Below are positions 16,532-26,000 of a stretch of 42,974 nt of DNA, in pieces. The stretch is taken from assembly GCA_937915765.1 (NCBI GenBank), contig CALGHE010000091.1, positions 1-42,974 of the forward strand, in the 5' to 3' direction. Below the pieces are notes generated by a model. That model did no database searches, had not been told where the DNA came from, and saw only the letters and a list, made by a program, of their open reading frames with translations. The stretch is from an uncultured Bacteroidales bacterium (GTDB lineage Bacteria > Bacteroidota > Bacteroidia > Bacteroidales > Paludibacteraceae). The stretch's first letter is position 1. Each line of letters starts with the position of its first letter. Both the position numbers and the translations under genes were made by a program.

Positions 16532-18721
16532 TTATCTTGAGAACAGTATCTCTCTATATTTAGGCAGAGGCCACATGGCGTTGTCTACCACAAGTTCGAG
16601 CGCGTCTATGTGCGTTCTGATTGCGCTCATGATAGGACGCACGTTTTTGTCGTAGGCTAGAGCCTTGTCCTGTTCGTGTACGAGTATGTTCGCGTTTTTG
16701 CGGGCTTCCGTCATTTCTCTGACGAGTCGTTTAATATTTGTGACGTGGCTGGAAATCTCTTTGATGAGATCTTTCCTGTCGGCAGAAAGGACGTCGAACT
16801 CAGATTCGTCAAACAGTTTTTTTAGTCCGCAGAGATTGTCTATCAGCCTGTTTTGGTAAGCGACCGCGGTCGGCACGATATGATTTATGGCGAGGTCGCC
16901 AAGCACACGAGACTCAATTTGCACTTTTTTAGAGAACTTTTCGTATTCAACCTCTACTCGGCTGGCGAGTTCTCTTTCGTCGAATATGCCTTCGCCGATA
17001 AGCACCTCCTTAGACTGTTCCGAAAGATATTTGCTGATTGCTTCCGGAGCGCTCGTGATGTTAGTCAGGCCTCTCTTCATGGCTTCGTCTCTCCATTCCT
17101 GAGAATATCCGTCGCCTTCAAAACGTACTGGCTTCGATTCGATAATCAGTTTTTTAAGCGTCTGGAAGATTGCCTCGTCTTTGCCTATGCCTTGCTCGAT
17201 AAGAGAGTCCACATCTTTTTTGAAAAGGTTGAGCTGATGGGCAACTGCAGAGTTGAGCGCAATGATAGATGCGGCGCAGTTTGCGGACGAACCTACGGCA
17301 CGGAATTCAAATCTGTTTCCGGTGAATGCGAAAGGAGATGTCCTGTTGCGGTCTGTGCTGTCAACCATGATTTCAGGTATTCTGGCAATTCCGAGTTTCA
17401 GTGCGGTCTTCTCTTCTGGCGTCATCTTTGTGTCGCTTACGCGTTCTACAAGGTTGTCAAGCATGGCGGACAAGTTGCGGCCTAAGAACACGGAGAGGAT
17501 TGCCGGAGGCGCTTCGTTAGCTCCGAGTCTGTATGTGTTTCCTGCAGACATGATGGAAGCTCTGAGCAGGTCTTGACTTTTGTAAACTGCGGTCATCACG
17601 TTGACAAGGAATGTCAGGAACAGCATGTTGCCTTTCGGGGTCTTTGCAGGCGAAAGGAGGTTGATGCCGTTGTCAGTTGTGAGAGACCAGTTGTTGTGCT
17701 TGCCAGAGCCGTTGACCCCGGCAAATGGTTTCTCGTGAAGAAGCACATGGAAGTTGTGCTTGCGAGCCACTCGCTTCATAAGGTCCATCATGAGCTGGTT
17801 GTGGTCGTTCGCAAGATTAGCCTCTTCGTAGATAGGAGCGAACTCAAACTGATTTGGGGCAACCTCGTTGTGTCTGGTTTTTAGAGGAATGCCCAGTTTG
17901 TGAGCCTCTATCTCAACATCGTGCATATAGGCGGTGACGCGAGCCGGAATAGAGCCGAAGTAGTGGTCTTCGAGCTGCTGGTCCTTTGCGGATGCGTGCC
18001 CCATGAGTGTCCGTCCTGTGAGAAACAGGTCAGGGCGCGCGATGTACAAGGCTCTGTCAACAAGGAAATACTCCTGCTCCCATCCTAAGTTTGTATTTAC
18101 CTTCGTTACATTTTTGTCGAAGTATTGGCAGATTTCCACCGCAATTTTATCTACGGCCGAAATTGCTTTCAGAAGCGGGGTTTTGTAGTCGAGCGCCTCT
18201 CCTGTATATGATATGAATATTGTAGGAATGCACAGAGTTGTGCCAACTACAAATGCCGGTGACGACAGGTCCCACGCTGTGTAGCCACGTGCTTCGAATG
18301 TGTTTCTGATTCCTCCGTTAGGGAACGAAGAGGCGTCTGGTTCTTGCTGTATAAGCAGCTTTCCGGAGAATCTCTCTATTATGTCGCCGTCGTCTCCGAA
18401 GTCGATGAAGCCGTCGTGCTTTTCTGCTGTGCCGTCGGTTAGAGGCTGAAACCAGTGCGTGTAGTGCGTAGCTCCGCGCTCTTTCGCCCACTTCTGCATG
18501 CCTATGGCAATCTGGTCTGCAACGTTTCTGTCTAAAAGCACGCCTTGTTCAACTGCAGCTTTGAACGCCTTGAACGCTTCGGCTGAAAGATAGTCTTGCA
18601 TCTTTTCTTTGGTAAAGACATTTATTCCGTAGTAGTCAGAAAGTTTGTCTGACGGAAGCGGAATTTCCAAGGGTTTGCGTTGCGCAACTTCCCTTAACGC
18701 ATCGAATCTGAGTGTTGCCAT
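16532..18721 (-). CDS. glnN: Glutamine synthetase, type III
   Basis: This 729-aa enzyme makes glutamine from glutamate, ammonium and ATP in the cytoplasm. The length and N-terminus (PLEIPLPSDKLSDYYG) are those of GS type III, the large dodecameric form typical of Bacteroidota, not the ~470-aa type I. Conserved sites include WEQEYF at 214-219 (metal/glutamate site), HNEVAPNQFE at 284-293 and NGSGKHNNWS at 337-346 (nucleotide and glutamate binding). It stands alone: a strong terminator follows, and the divergent gene on the other side is prfC. A -7 element and a small hairpin lie in its upstream region. Nitrogen control is likely but no operator can be named. Confidence 0.96.
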   Translation of the reverse strand: MATLRFDALREVAQRKPLEIPLPSDKLSDYYGINVFTKEKMQDYLSAEAFKAFKAAVEQGVLLDRNVADQIAIGMQKWAKERGATHYTHWFQPLTDGTAEKHDGFIDFGDDGDIIERFSGKLLIQQEPDASSFPNGGIRNTFEARGYTAWDLSSPAFVVGTTLCIPTIFISYTGEALDYKTPLLKAISAVDKIAVEICQYFDKNVTKVNTNLGWEQEYFLVDRALYIARPDLFLTGRTLMGHASAKDQQLEDHYFGSIPARVTAYMHDVEIEAHKLGIPLKTRHNEVAPNQFEFAPIYEEANLANDHNQLMMDLMKRVARKHNFHVLLHEKPFAGVNGSGKHNNWSLTTDNGINLLSPAKTPKGNMLFLTFLVNVMTAVYKSQDLLRASIMSAGNTYRLGANEAPPAILSVFLGRNLSAMLDNLVERVSDTKMTPEEKTALKLGIARIPEIMVDSTDRNRTSPFAFTGNRFEFRAVGSSANCAASIIALNSAVAHQLNLFKKDVDSLIEQGIGKDEAIFQTLKKLIIESKPVRFEGDGYSQEWRDEAMKRGLTNITSAPEAISKYLSEQSKEVLIGEGIFDERELASRVEVEYEKFSKKVQIESRVLGDLAINHIVPTAVAYQNRLIDNLCGLKKLFDESEFDVLSADRKDLIKEISSHVTNIKRLVREMTEARKNANILVHEQDKALAYDKNVRPIMSAIRTHIDALELVVDNAMWPLPKYREILFSR

Positions 18722-18780
18722 AAACTTTATTTTTTTTATTGAAATTGATGCTGCCCCGTAATATTTCGGGGTTTGCGCTG

Positions 18781-18788
18781 CAAAAATA
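18781..18788 (-). promoter_or_regulatory. Candidate -7 element for glnN
   Basis: TATTTTTG on the minus strand matches TAnnTTTG, 60 bp before the glnN ATG. The -33 region is poor. Between it and the ATG a CCCCG...CGGGG hairpin (18754-18771) would sit in the leader. Confidence 0.4.
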
Positions 18789-19036
18789 TGTGTTTTTTGT
18801 GAAATGACCTATAAAAAAGAGGGGATTGTGTGAAAAAAAACGCAAAAAAATTAGATCAGGCTGGTGAGATAGGTCGGCTGGCTATTTCAAGTAAAGCTTC
18901 CTTTTGCGGAGCACAATCTGCTCGGAGCCTTTTCTCTCATTTCTGCAGAGGGAACTTTATGAGGCAAAGAACACAAAAAAACTCGATGTTTTGAATAAAA
19001 GAGCCGAAACAAAATGTTTCCTAATCCTTTTTTTAC

Positions 19037-19044
19037 TAATTTTG
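19037..19044 (+). promoter_or_regulatory. Candidate -7 element for prfC
   Basis: TAATTTTG matches TAnnTTTG, 31 bp before the prfC ATG. A good -33 TTTG is missing. Confidence 0.4.
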
Positions 19045-19074
19045 CGGGCTGAGAATTAATACTTTATTTATATA

Positions 19075-20655
19075 ATGAGCTTAATAGAAGAAATAGAGAG
19101 ACGTCGCACGTTTGCGGTTATTAGTCACCCGGACGCCGGTAAAACTACTTTGACGGAAAAATTGTTGCTTTTCGGAGGCGCCATTCATATTGCCGGAGCC
19201 GTGAAATCGAACAAGATTAAAAAGACGGCAACGTCGGACTGGATGGAGATTGAAAAGCAAAGGGGTATTTCGGTTGCGACTTCTGTAATGGGATTCGATT
19301 ACAATGGTTACAAGATAAATATCTTGGACACACCCGGCCACCAGGACTTTGCAGAAGACACGTTCAGGACTTTGACTGCGGTTGACAGTGTTATTATTGT
19401 GGTGGACGTGGCGAAGGGTGTCGAAGCGCAGACACGCAAATTGATGAATGTGTGCCGCATGAGAAACACTCCGGTTATTGTCTTTGTTAATAAGCTTGAC
19501 CGTCTTGGCAATGACCCTTTTGACTTGCTGGACGAAATAGAGTCTGAACTTAATATAAAGGTGCGCCCTCTGAGCTGGCCTATCAATCAGGGAGACCGAT
19601 TCAAGGGTGTGTACAATATTTTTCAACATAAGCTGGACCTGTACACGCCTAACAAACAGGTTGTGACGGAGTCTGTGGCGTTTGATGACGTGAACAGCCC
19701 GGAACTTGAAAGCTATATAGGCGAGGAGGATGCTGCGAAGCTGAGGGAGGACCTTGAACTTGTCGAGGGTGTTTATCCTGAGTTTGATGTGGAGAGATAC
19801 CTTGCCGGCGAGGTCGCCCCGGTTTTCTTCGGCAGCGCTTTGAATAATTTTGGTGTGAAGGAACTGCTCGACTGTTTTGTGCAGATCGCGCCGTCGCCGC
19901 GCCCGGTTCAGACGCAGGAGCGTCTTGTGAAGCCGGAAGAGGAGGCTTTCTCTGGTTTTGTGTTCAAGATTCATGCGAATATGGACCCGAACCACAGAAG
20001 CTGTATTGCTTTCGTGAAGGTTTGCTCAGGCAAGTTCGAGAGGAATGTCAACTATAAGCACGTCAGACATAACAAGATGCTGAAGTTCTCCAGCCCTACG
20101 GCTTTTATGGCTCAGAAGAAGGAGACGGTGGACGAGGCTTTCCCTGGTGATATAGTAGGTTTGCCGGATAATGGCGGAACTTTCAAGATTGGAGATACGC
20201 TGACTGGCGGCGAGGTTATGCACTTCAAGGGCTTGCCAAGCTTCTCTCCTGAAATGTTCAAGTATATTGAGAATGATGACCCTATGAAGACTAAACAGCT
20301 GAACAAGGGTATAGAGCAGCTCATGGACGAGGGTGTGGCGCAGTTGTTCACAAACCAGTTTAACGGGCGCAAGATTATAGGCACGGTCGGGCTGCTTCAG
20401 TTCGAGGTTATTCAGTACCGACTGCTTCACGAGTATAACGCGCAGTGCCGCTGGGAGCCTATCGGCCTTTATAAGGCGTGCTGGATTGAGAGCGACGACG
20501 CGGAGGCTCTTGAGATGTTTAAGAAACGTAAGTACCAGTATATGGCGGTGGATAAGGAGGGTAGAGATGTGTTCCTTGCTGATTCGCGTTATATTCTTGA
20601 TATGGCTCAGAGCGATTTCCCTAAAATAAGGTTCCATTTCTCTTCTGAATTTTAA
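19075..20655 (+). CDS. prfC: Peptide chain release factor 3
   Basis: A 526-aa translational GTPase that recycles RF1/RF2 from the ribosome after peptide release. The G motifs are complete: HPDAGKTT at 18-25 (G1), the RGISVATSVMGF switch I segment near 63-74, DTPGH at 85-89 (G3) and NKLD at 139-142 (G4). The length and the start MSLIEEIERRRTFAVISHPD fit RF3 rather than EF-G or LepA. It heads a plus-strand cluster with a thioesterase gene 11 bp downstream and then a YggS-type gene. The cluster ends at a strong terminator near 21843. Confidence 0.96.
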   Translation: MSLIEEIERRRTFAVISHPDAGKTTLTEKLLLFGGAIHIAGAVKSNKIKKTATSDWMEIEKQRGISVATSVMGFDYNGYKINILDTPGHQDFAEDTFRTLTAVDSVIIVVDVAKGVEAQTRKLMNVCRMRNTPVIVFVNKLDRLGNDPFDLLDEIESELNIKVRPLSWPINQGDRFKGVYNIFQHKLDLYTPNKQVVTESVAFDDVNSPELESYIGEEDAAKLREDLELVEGVYPEFDVERYLAGEVAPVFFGSALNNFGVKELLDCFVQIAPSPRPVQTQERLVKPEEEAFSGFVFKIHANMDPNHRSCIAFVKVCSGKFERNVNYKHVRHNKMLKFSSPTAFMAQKKETVDEAFPGDIVGLPDNGGTFKIGDTLTGGEVMHFKGLPSFSPEMFKYIENDDPMKTKQLNKGIEQLMDEGVAQLFTNQFNGRKIIGTVGLLQFEVIQYRLLHEYNAQCRWEPIGLYKACWIESDDAEALEMFKKRKYQYMAVDKEGRDVFLADSRYILDMAQSDFPKIRFHFSSEF

Positions 20656-20666
20656 AGTTTTTAGTT

Positions 20667-21038
20667 ATGGAGGTTGGTCAGATTTTTAATTTGCCGGTAG
20701 TTGTGGCAGAAAAGGACTCCGCAACGGCGCTTGGCTCTGGCGGACTGGACGTGTTCGGAACTCCGGCTTTGGTCGCTTACATGGAGAACGCGGCGCTGAA
20801 GATGGTGCAGAATGATTTGCCCGATGGCTCGGATACGGTCGGGATTGCTATTGATGTTAAGCACGTGAAGGCGTCGCCTATCGGAGCTAAGATTAATGTG
20901 TCTGCAAAGATCACGGCTGTGGAAGTCCGCAAGATAAGTTTTGATATTGTTGCGACTGATGAGGCTGGTGACGTGATTGGCTCTGCAGTTCATGACAGGT
21001 TTGTGGTTGACAAGGCTCGGTTTATGAGCAAGTTGTGA
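20667..21038 (+). CDS. Hotdog-fold thioesterase (FlK-like)
   Basis: A 123-aa single-domain hotdog protein of the 4HBT/FlK-like thioesterase group. The signature is FGTPALVAYMENAALKMVQ, followed by TVGIAIDVKHVKASPIGAKI and VHDRFVVDKARF, which matches the active-site Thr/Glu/His arrangement of fluoroacetyl-CoA thioesterase relatives (Thr near 32, Glu near 40, His near 65). It probably hydrolyses a small acyl-CoA, but the substrate cannot be read from sequence. It begins 11 bp after prfC and is followed 54 bp later by the YggS gene, so the three are likely co-transcribed without an obvious shared role. Confidence 0.85.
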   Translation: MEVGQIFNLPVVVAEKDSATALGSGGLDVFGTPALVAYMENAALKMVQNDLPDGSDTVGIAIDVKHVKASPIGAKINVSAKITAVEVRKISFDIVATDEAGDVIGSAVHDRFVVDKARFMSKL

Positions 21039-21092
21039 TGGTTGAACAGCCGGTGCCGTTTTTTTGTTTAATGTTTAAAAGGATGGTTGGTT

Positions 21093-21758
21093 ATGAGTGG
21101 TATAGCAGAAAGAATACAGAGTGTTGTCGCCTCTTTGCCGGAGACGGCCAGGCTGGTGGCGGTCTCTAAGTTCAATCCGGCTGAAGCCGTTTTGCAGGCG
21201 TATAACTGTGGGCAGCGCTTGTTCGGCGAGAGCAAGGTGCAGGAGCTGACAGGCAAGTACGAGGTGTTGCCGAAGGATATTGAGTGGCACTTTATCGGAC
21301 ATCTGCAAACTAATAAGGTGAAGTATATTGCTCCGTTCATATCTTTGATTCAGAGCGTTGACAGTTTGAAACTGATGAAGGAGATTGATGCGCAGGCTAA
21401 GAAGGTGAACCGTGTGATAGATTGCTTGCTCGAAATTCATGTGGCGCAGGAGGAAACCAAATATGGTTTCTCTATTGATGAGCTGAGGGAACTTTTCAAG
21501 GAGCGTGCGTTTGACGTGTTTGAGAATGTGAATGTTGTGGGACTGATGGGTATGGCGTCAAATACTGATGATGAGGTTCGGATTAGAGAGGAGTTCCGGC
21601 TATTGTCTGATTTTTATCAGGAGATGAAGAACTCGTTAGCCCCGCAGTTCAGAGAGTTGTCTATGGGCATGAGCCATGACTATCACATTGCAGTGGAAGA
21701 GGGTAGCACCTTGGTCCGGGTCGGCTCGTTCATTTTTGGAGAAAGAATTTATGTCTGA
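21093..21758 (+). CDS. YggS/PLPBP-family pyridoxal-phosphate homeostasis protein
   Basis: A single-domain (221 aa) PLP-binding TIM barrel of the YggS/PROSC family, thought to buffer PLP and affect amino-acid and 2-oxoacid balance; it has no known catalytic activity. The PLP lysine is in VAVSKF (Lys26). Other marks are FGESKVQEL, WHFIGHLQTNK and LSMGMSHDYHIAVEEGST near the C-terminus. I choose the ATG at 21093 over the TTG at 21087, because it is a stronger codon and the homologous N-terminus begins near this point. It is the last gene before a 15-bp-stem terminator. Confidence 0.92.
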   Translation: MSGIAERIQSVVASLPETARLVAVSKFNPAEAVLQAYNCGQRLFGESKVQELTGKYEVLPKDIEWHFIGHLQTNKVKYIAPFISLIQSVDSLKLMKEIDAQAKKVNRVIDCLLEIHVAQEETKYGFSIDELRELFKERAFDVFENVNVVGLMGMASNTDDEVRIREEFRLLSDFYQEMKNSLAPQFRELSMGMSHDYHIAVEEGSTLVRVGSFIFGERIYV

Positions 21759-21798
21759 ACTGAGTTTGTGTTCCGGACTCATTTGAACATGGTGCATG

Positions 21799-21847
21799 AA
21801 AAGCAGCAAAAACATCGATGAAATGGAGGTTTTTGCTGCTTTTTTGT
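21799..21847 (+). terminator. Strong terminator after the YggS gene
   Basis: A perfect 15-bp stem (AAAAGCAGCAAAAAC with its complement at 21829-21843) with a 15-base loop and T-run. It lies between convergent genes; on the minus strand it also ends in four T and may stop tsaD transcription. Confidence 0.88.
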
Positions 21848-21853
21848 TGTCTG

Positions 21854-22873
21854 CTATATTGTCACCTTTGAGAATGGAGGCAGAGATATGTCACAAAAGT
21901 CGTTGTCGAGATATTTGAAATATCCTACGATGGCAACCATTGCGGCGTTGTCTGTGGTGTAAGAAAACTTAGGAATGTAGATGTTCCATTTATATCTTTG
22001 CGAATAGTCTTCGAATGCGGCTCGTAATGCGGAGTTCGCAGAGACCCCGCCAGCAACGGCCACCTCTTTTATGCCGTAATCTTTCACTGCTTTTTTCAGT
22101 TTGTTCATCAATATGTCAACAACAGTGGTTTGGAGAGAGGCGCAAAGATCGTTCAAGTTGTTCTCAATAAACTTTTCGTCTTCTTTCAGATTGTCGCGCA
22201 GCAAATACAGGAAAGAAGTTTTCAGTCCGCTGAAACTGTAGTTGTAATCAGGAATCTGCGGTTTTGCAAAAGTGAAGGCTTTCGGATTTCCTTCCTTCGC
22301 AAGCTTGTCTATTATTGGTCCTCCGGGATATGGCAGTCCCATCACCTTCGCGCATTTGTCAAACGCTTCGCCGGCCGCGTCATCTATCGTTTGCCCTATA
22401 ATCTCCATCTCTTTGTAGCTCTTCACAAGCACAATCTGCGAGTTGCCACCGGAAACAAGCAGACAGATGAACGGAAACTTAGGAGTCTTTTTTTCTTCGC
22501 CCTCTTCTTGTATGAAGTGCGCCATGATGTGTCCCTGAAGGTGATTAACCTCTATCAGCGGAATGTTAAGAGCCTGCGAGAACCCTTTTGCAAACGATGT
22601 CCCGACAAGCAACGAGCCCATCAGTCCCGGCCCGCGCGTGAAGGCTATCGCGTTAAGATCTTCTTTCTTTAAGTTGGCTTGCTTTAGAGCCTCGTGAATA
22701 ACCGGAATGATGTTCTGCTGATGCGCGCGAGAGGCTAGTTCCGGAACTACTCCGCCGTATTGCTCATGAACTTTTTGGCTCGCAATTACGTTAGAACGGA
22801 GGTTGCAGTCGCTTATTACGGCTGCCGATGTGTCGTCGCAAGACGATTCGATCGCAAGTATGTTAATGGACAT
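21854..22873 (-). CDS. tsaD: tRNA threonylcarbamoyladenosine biosynthesis protein TsaD
   Basis: A 339-aa Kae1/TsaD protein which, with TsaB and TsaE, transfers the threonylcarbamoyl group to A37 of tRNAs that read ANN codons. It has the ASKHA fold: ILAIESSCDDTSAAV at the start, metal-binding His111 and His115 in NHLQGHIMAHF, the GGNSQIVLV and DDAAGEAFDK segments, GGVSANSALR, and TTDNAAMVA with the C-terminal metal Asp. Length is normal. The stop codon is TAG. It is divergent from tamB. Confidence 0.96.
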   Translation of the reverse strand: MSINILAIESSCDDTSAAVISDCNLRSNVIASQKVHEQYGGVVPELASRAHQQNIIPVIHEALKQANLKKEDLNAIAFTRGPGLMGSLLVGTSFAKGFSQALNIPLIEVNHLQGHIMAHFIQEEGEEKKTPKFPFICLLVSGGNSQIVLVKSYKEMEIIGQTIDDAAGEAFDKCAKVMGLPYPGGPIIDKLAKEGNPKAFTFAKPQIPDYNYSFSGLKTSFLYLLRDNLKEDEKFIENNLNDLCASLQTTVVDILMNKLKKAVKDYGIKEVAVAGGVSANSALRAAFEDYSQRYKWNIYIPKFSYTTDNAAMVAIVGYFKYLDNDFCDISLPPFSKVTI

Positions 22874-22964
22874 AATTTAAATGTAAAATTCTTTAATTGT
22901 TGTCTTATTTTGCTCAAATGATAAATTTGATAAAGACAACGCTTTAGTTTTTATTGATATTTTG

Positions 22965-22972
22965 TATTTTTG
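22965..22972 (+). promoter_or_regulatory. Candidate -7 element for tamB
   Basis: TATTTTTG matches TAnnTTTG. The predicted start point (about 22979) is only 15-20 nt before the Lys-rich codons that precede the annotated TTG, which matters for the choice of start. Confidence 0.45.
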
Positions 22973-23017
22973 TACAAATTTTAACGGCTCAAAGTTATAA
23001 AAAAATTTATATATATA

Positions 23018-26000
23018 TTGCTGATTTTATTCGCTTCGGTGTTTGTTATTTTGCTGGGCGGGTATTTGGTGCTGAAAAACGAAGCGTTGCAGCAGAGAAT
23101 TGTCTCGTCTGTCACTCAAAGTTTGTCGGCTAAAATCGGGTCGGAGGTGTCTTTGGACAGAATTGAATGGAACTTTCCTAACCGATTTGTAATCAATGAT
23201 TTGTATATTGAAGATAAACGTGAAGACACATTGCTCTTTGTGGATAGGGCGAAGGTTACGGTGAATTTGTTTAAGCTCTTCAACAGAACGGTTTCGCTTA
23301 GAACTGTGCAGCTGACTAATATGAACGCTCATATCTCTCAGGATGATTCGTCTAAGGTGTATAATTTTCAGTTCCTTTTGGACGCTTTCAGGAAGGAGGA
23401 GCCGGACTCGTCTTCCATAAAATGGGCGGTTGATATTGAGACTGTGGCTTTTACGGATTGTTCTTTGGCTTTTCACCGGAACAGCGATACGGCCCGAAAG
23501 GAGAGCTTTGACCCGTCTCATGTGAATTTGAGTAGTCTGGACGGGTCTCTGTATGTGCGTAGTTTTTCTGAGGATTCAATTCATGTAAAATTGCACGAGA
23601 TTAATTTTGAAGAGGCGTCCGGCCTGGCTCTTAGCAATTTGTCAACAACAATTATCTCTAATCGGGAACAGCTCAATTTTTACAATTTCGTTACGGAAAT
23701 GCCGCAGTCGCGTGTCGTCCTTGACGAGGCGTCTTTTGTATATGACGACCTTTCTAAATTGAAGGCTAATCCGTTGCACAACGTGAAGATAAATCTTGAC
23801 TTCGGGCGGTCTGTCATTGGGCCGGGCGATTTGGCTTTTTTTGTGCCTCAGCTGGCTAAACTGAAAGATAAGGTGCTGATTAAAGGTTCTATAAGAGGGC
23901 CTGTGGACAATGTCTCTTTAAGCGACTTCACATTTCTTTACGGAAAGACTCTTGCTCTTGAGGCGGATATGAGGCTGCAGGGACTGCCAAATATGGAGTC
24001 TCTGCTTATCGACGCTTCCATAGAAAGATTTTCTGCCTCTTTTGATGACGTGAGGGATGTGGGCGGAGCGTTTATTGGTCGTGATTTGTATTTCTCGCCT
24101 AAACTTGATTCGCTGGGCATCATCTCTTATCGGGGGTATGTTAACGGAAGCCTGACGGACGCAAGTGCCGTGGGCGAAATCTTGACGGATGCCGGCAATG
24201 TCTATACTGATGTGCATGTGGTCTCTGACGGACTGAAGTATATGCAGTATAAAATTGACGGAAAGGTGAAGGCTTGGTCGTTCGAACTGGACAAGTTGCT
24301 TGGCAAAAAGTCTCAGCTGGGAAACACGTCTTTCAGCTTGGATGTGGGACTGAACAAGAAGGCGGACAGGGATTTCTCGCTTTTTGCAAATGGAACGGTG
24401 GATTCTCTTGAGTTCCGGAACTATGTGTACCAGAATGTTAAACTGAACGGAACTTTTGTTGACGAGGCTTTTGACGGAAGTCTTAGGATGAATGACAAGA
24501 ATGTGCAGGTGGATTTCAAGGGCAGTATCAATTTGGATAAGGAACTGCCTGCTTTCAGGTTTCTTGCAAGTGTGCAGGATGCTAAGCTTAATGAACTGAA
24601 TTTGATTAAGGGAGATGATGAAACGGCTCTGTCGTTTGATGTGGAGACTAATTTCTCTGGTCGTAAGCTTGATGATATTGAAGGGTCGTTTTCTATTGAT
24701 AATGTGCTGTTTACAAAAAACGACAAGGAACTGCTCGTGAATAATTTCAGCCTTGCTGTCACTAAGGAGATGAACGGCGAGAAGAAGTTGTCGCTTTATT
24801 CTGATTATCTGAACGGCTCGCTTACCGGCACCTATCTTTTCACGTCTGTCGCGGCTCGGTTCCAGAATTTGCTGCATGGGTATTTGCCGTCTGTTTGTAA
24901 ACGGTCTGAGAGCGTCTTGTCCGGACTGAAACGGAATGACTTTAAGTTTAAGTTTACGATAGATAATACTGAGCCTATTGGCGATGTGGTGAATATGCCT
25001 TTTCAACTGATAGAGGAGTCTTCTTTGACGGGCTTCTTCAATGATAGCTTGAATAAGTTCAGGGTGCGTTTTGAAACTCCGCAGATGAGCATCGGGAAAA
25101 CTAATCTGGCTGATGTGACTCTGCTTTGCGAAAATCCTGATGATGTGATAAAGCTCGTGTTCAGAACTACGCATCTGCCAAGTAACAGGAGAAGGAACCC
25201 TTATTTTGTGTCGCTTAAGTCAAACGCAAAAAGAGACTCTGTTGACTTTAACTTGCATTTCAGCAATTCGGTGGAGGAGACCTACAGCGGGTCGCTCTCT
25301 TTGCTTGCTGTTATGAAGGGCTTGTCTAAAGATGGCTTGACAGCCGACTTTTTCATCAATCCGACTAAGGTTATTCTTAAGGATTCGGTATGGAGCGTGC
25401 ATGAAAGCAAGGTTACTCTGGCTCCTAATTTCCTTGATGTGGACAGGTTTGTGTTTGAATGTGATGGGCAGCAGCTCAGAGTGGATGGCACGAACTCGCA
25501 GTCTGACAAAGACAGCATCTCGGTCTCTTTAAATAGTGTGCAGCTTGGCAATATCAGTGATATATTGAATAATAAGAGCATATCTTTTGATGGCACGGCT
25601 AACGGAAATCTCTCTTTCTTCAGATTGTTTAAGGACCCGTATGTTACTGGCGGCCTGGATATTCATGAGACGGAACTAAATGAAGCGCCTCTTGGCGACT
25701 TGGAACTGAAGGCCGGATGGGACAAGGAGGATAAGAGTGTCATGTTTGGAGCTAACTTGTTTTCTGTGCACGACCGCGCACGGTCTGACATATGGGGCGG
25801 AGTGTATCTTGGCAACGACTCTCTTTTTATTGCCGGCGACCTGCATGACGTGGATCTGAGGTTCCTGCGTAAATATATCGGGTCTATTCTTGAGAATAAT
25901 ACCGGTACCGCCAGCGGTCAGGTGAGAGCGTATGGCAAGTTCGGACAGATAGGGCTTGAGGGTAATCCGGTAGTGAAGGACATGGCTTTTGATATCGGGT

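Larger units (their letters stand above)
18722..19074. other. Divergent intergenic region glnN-prfC
   Basis: This 353-bp region holds the candidate glnN -7 element on the left and a prfC -7 element on the right. The middle (18860-18960) is less AT-rich and contains a GAGCA...TGCTC hairpin near 18918. I see no gene in it. Confidence 0.5.

Noticed and set aside
21087..21092. TTG start at 21087 for the YggS gene
   Set aside because: The ATG six bases later is a better codon and fits the family N-terminus.
23918..25174. Antisense frame of 418 codons opposite tamB
   Set aside because: His/Arg/Ile-rich composition typical of a shadow frame; tamB is continuous over this stretch.
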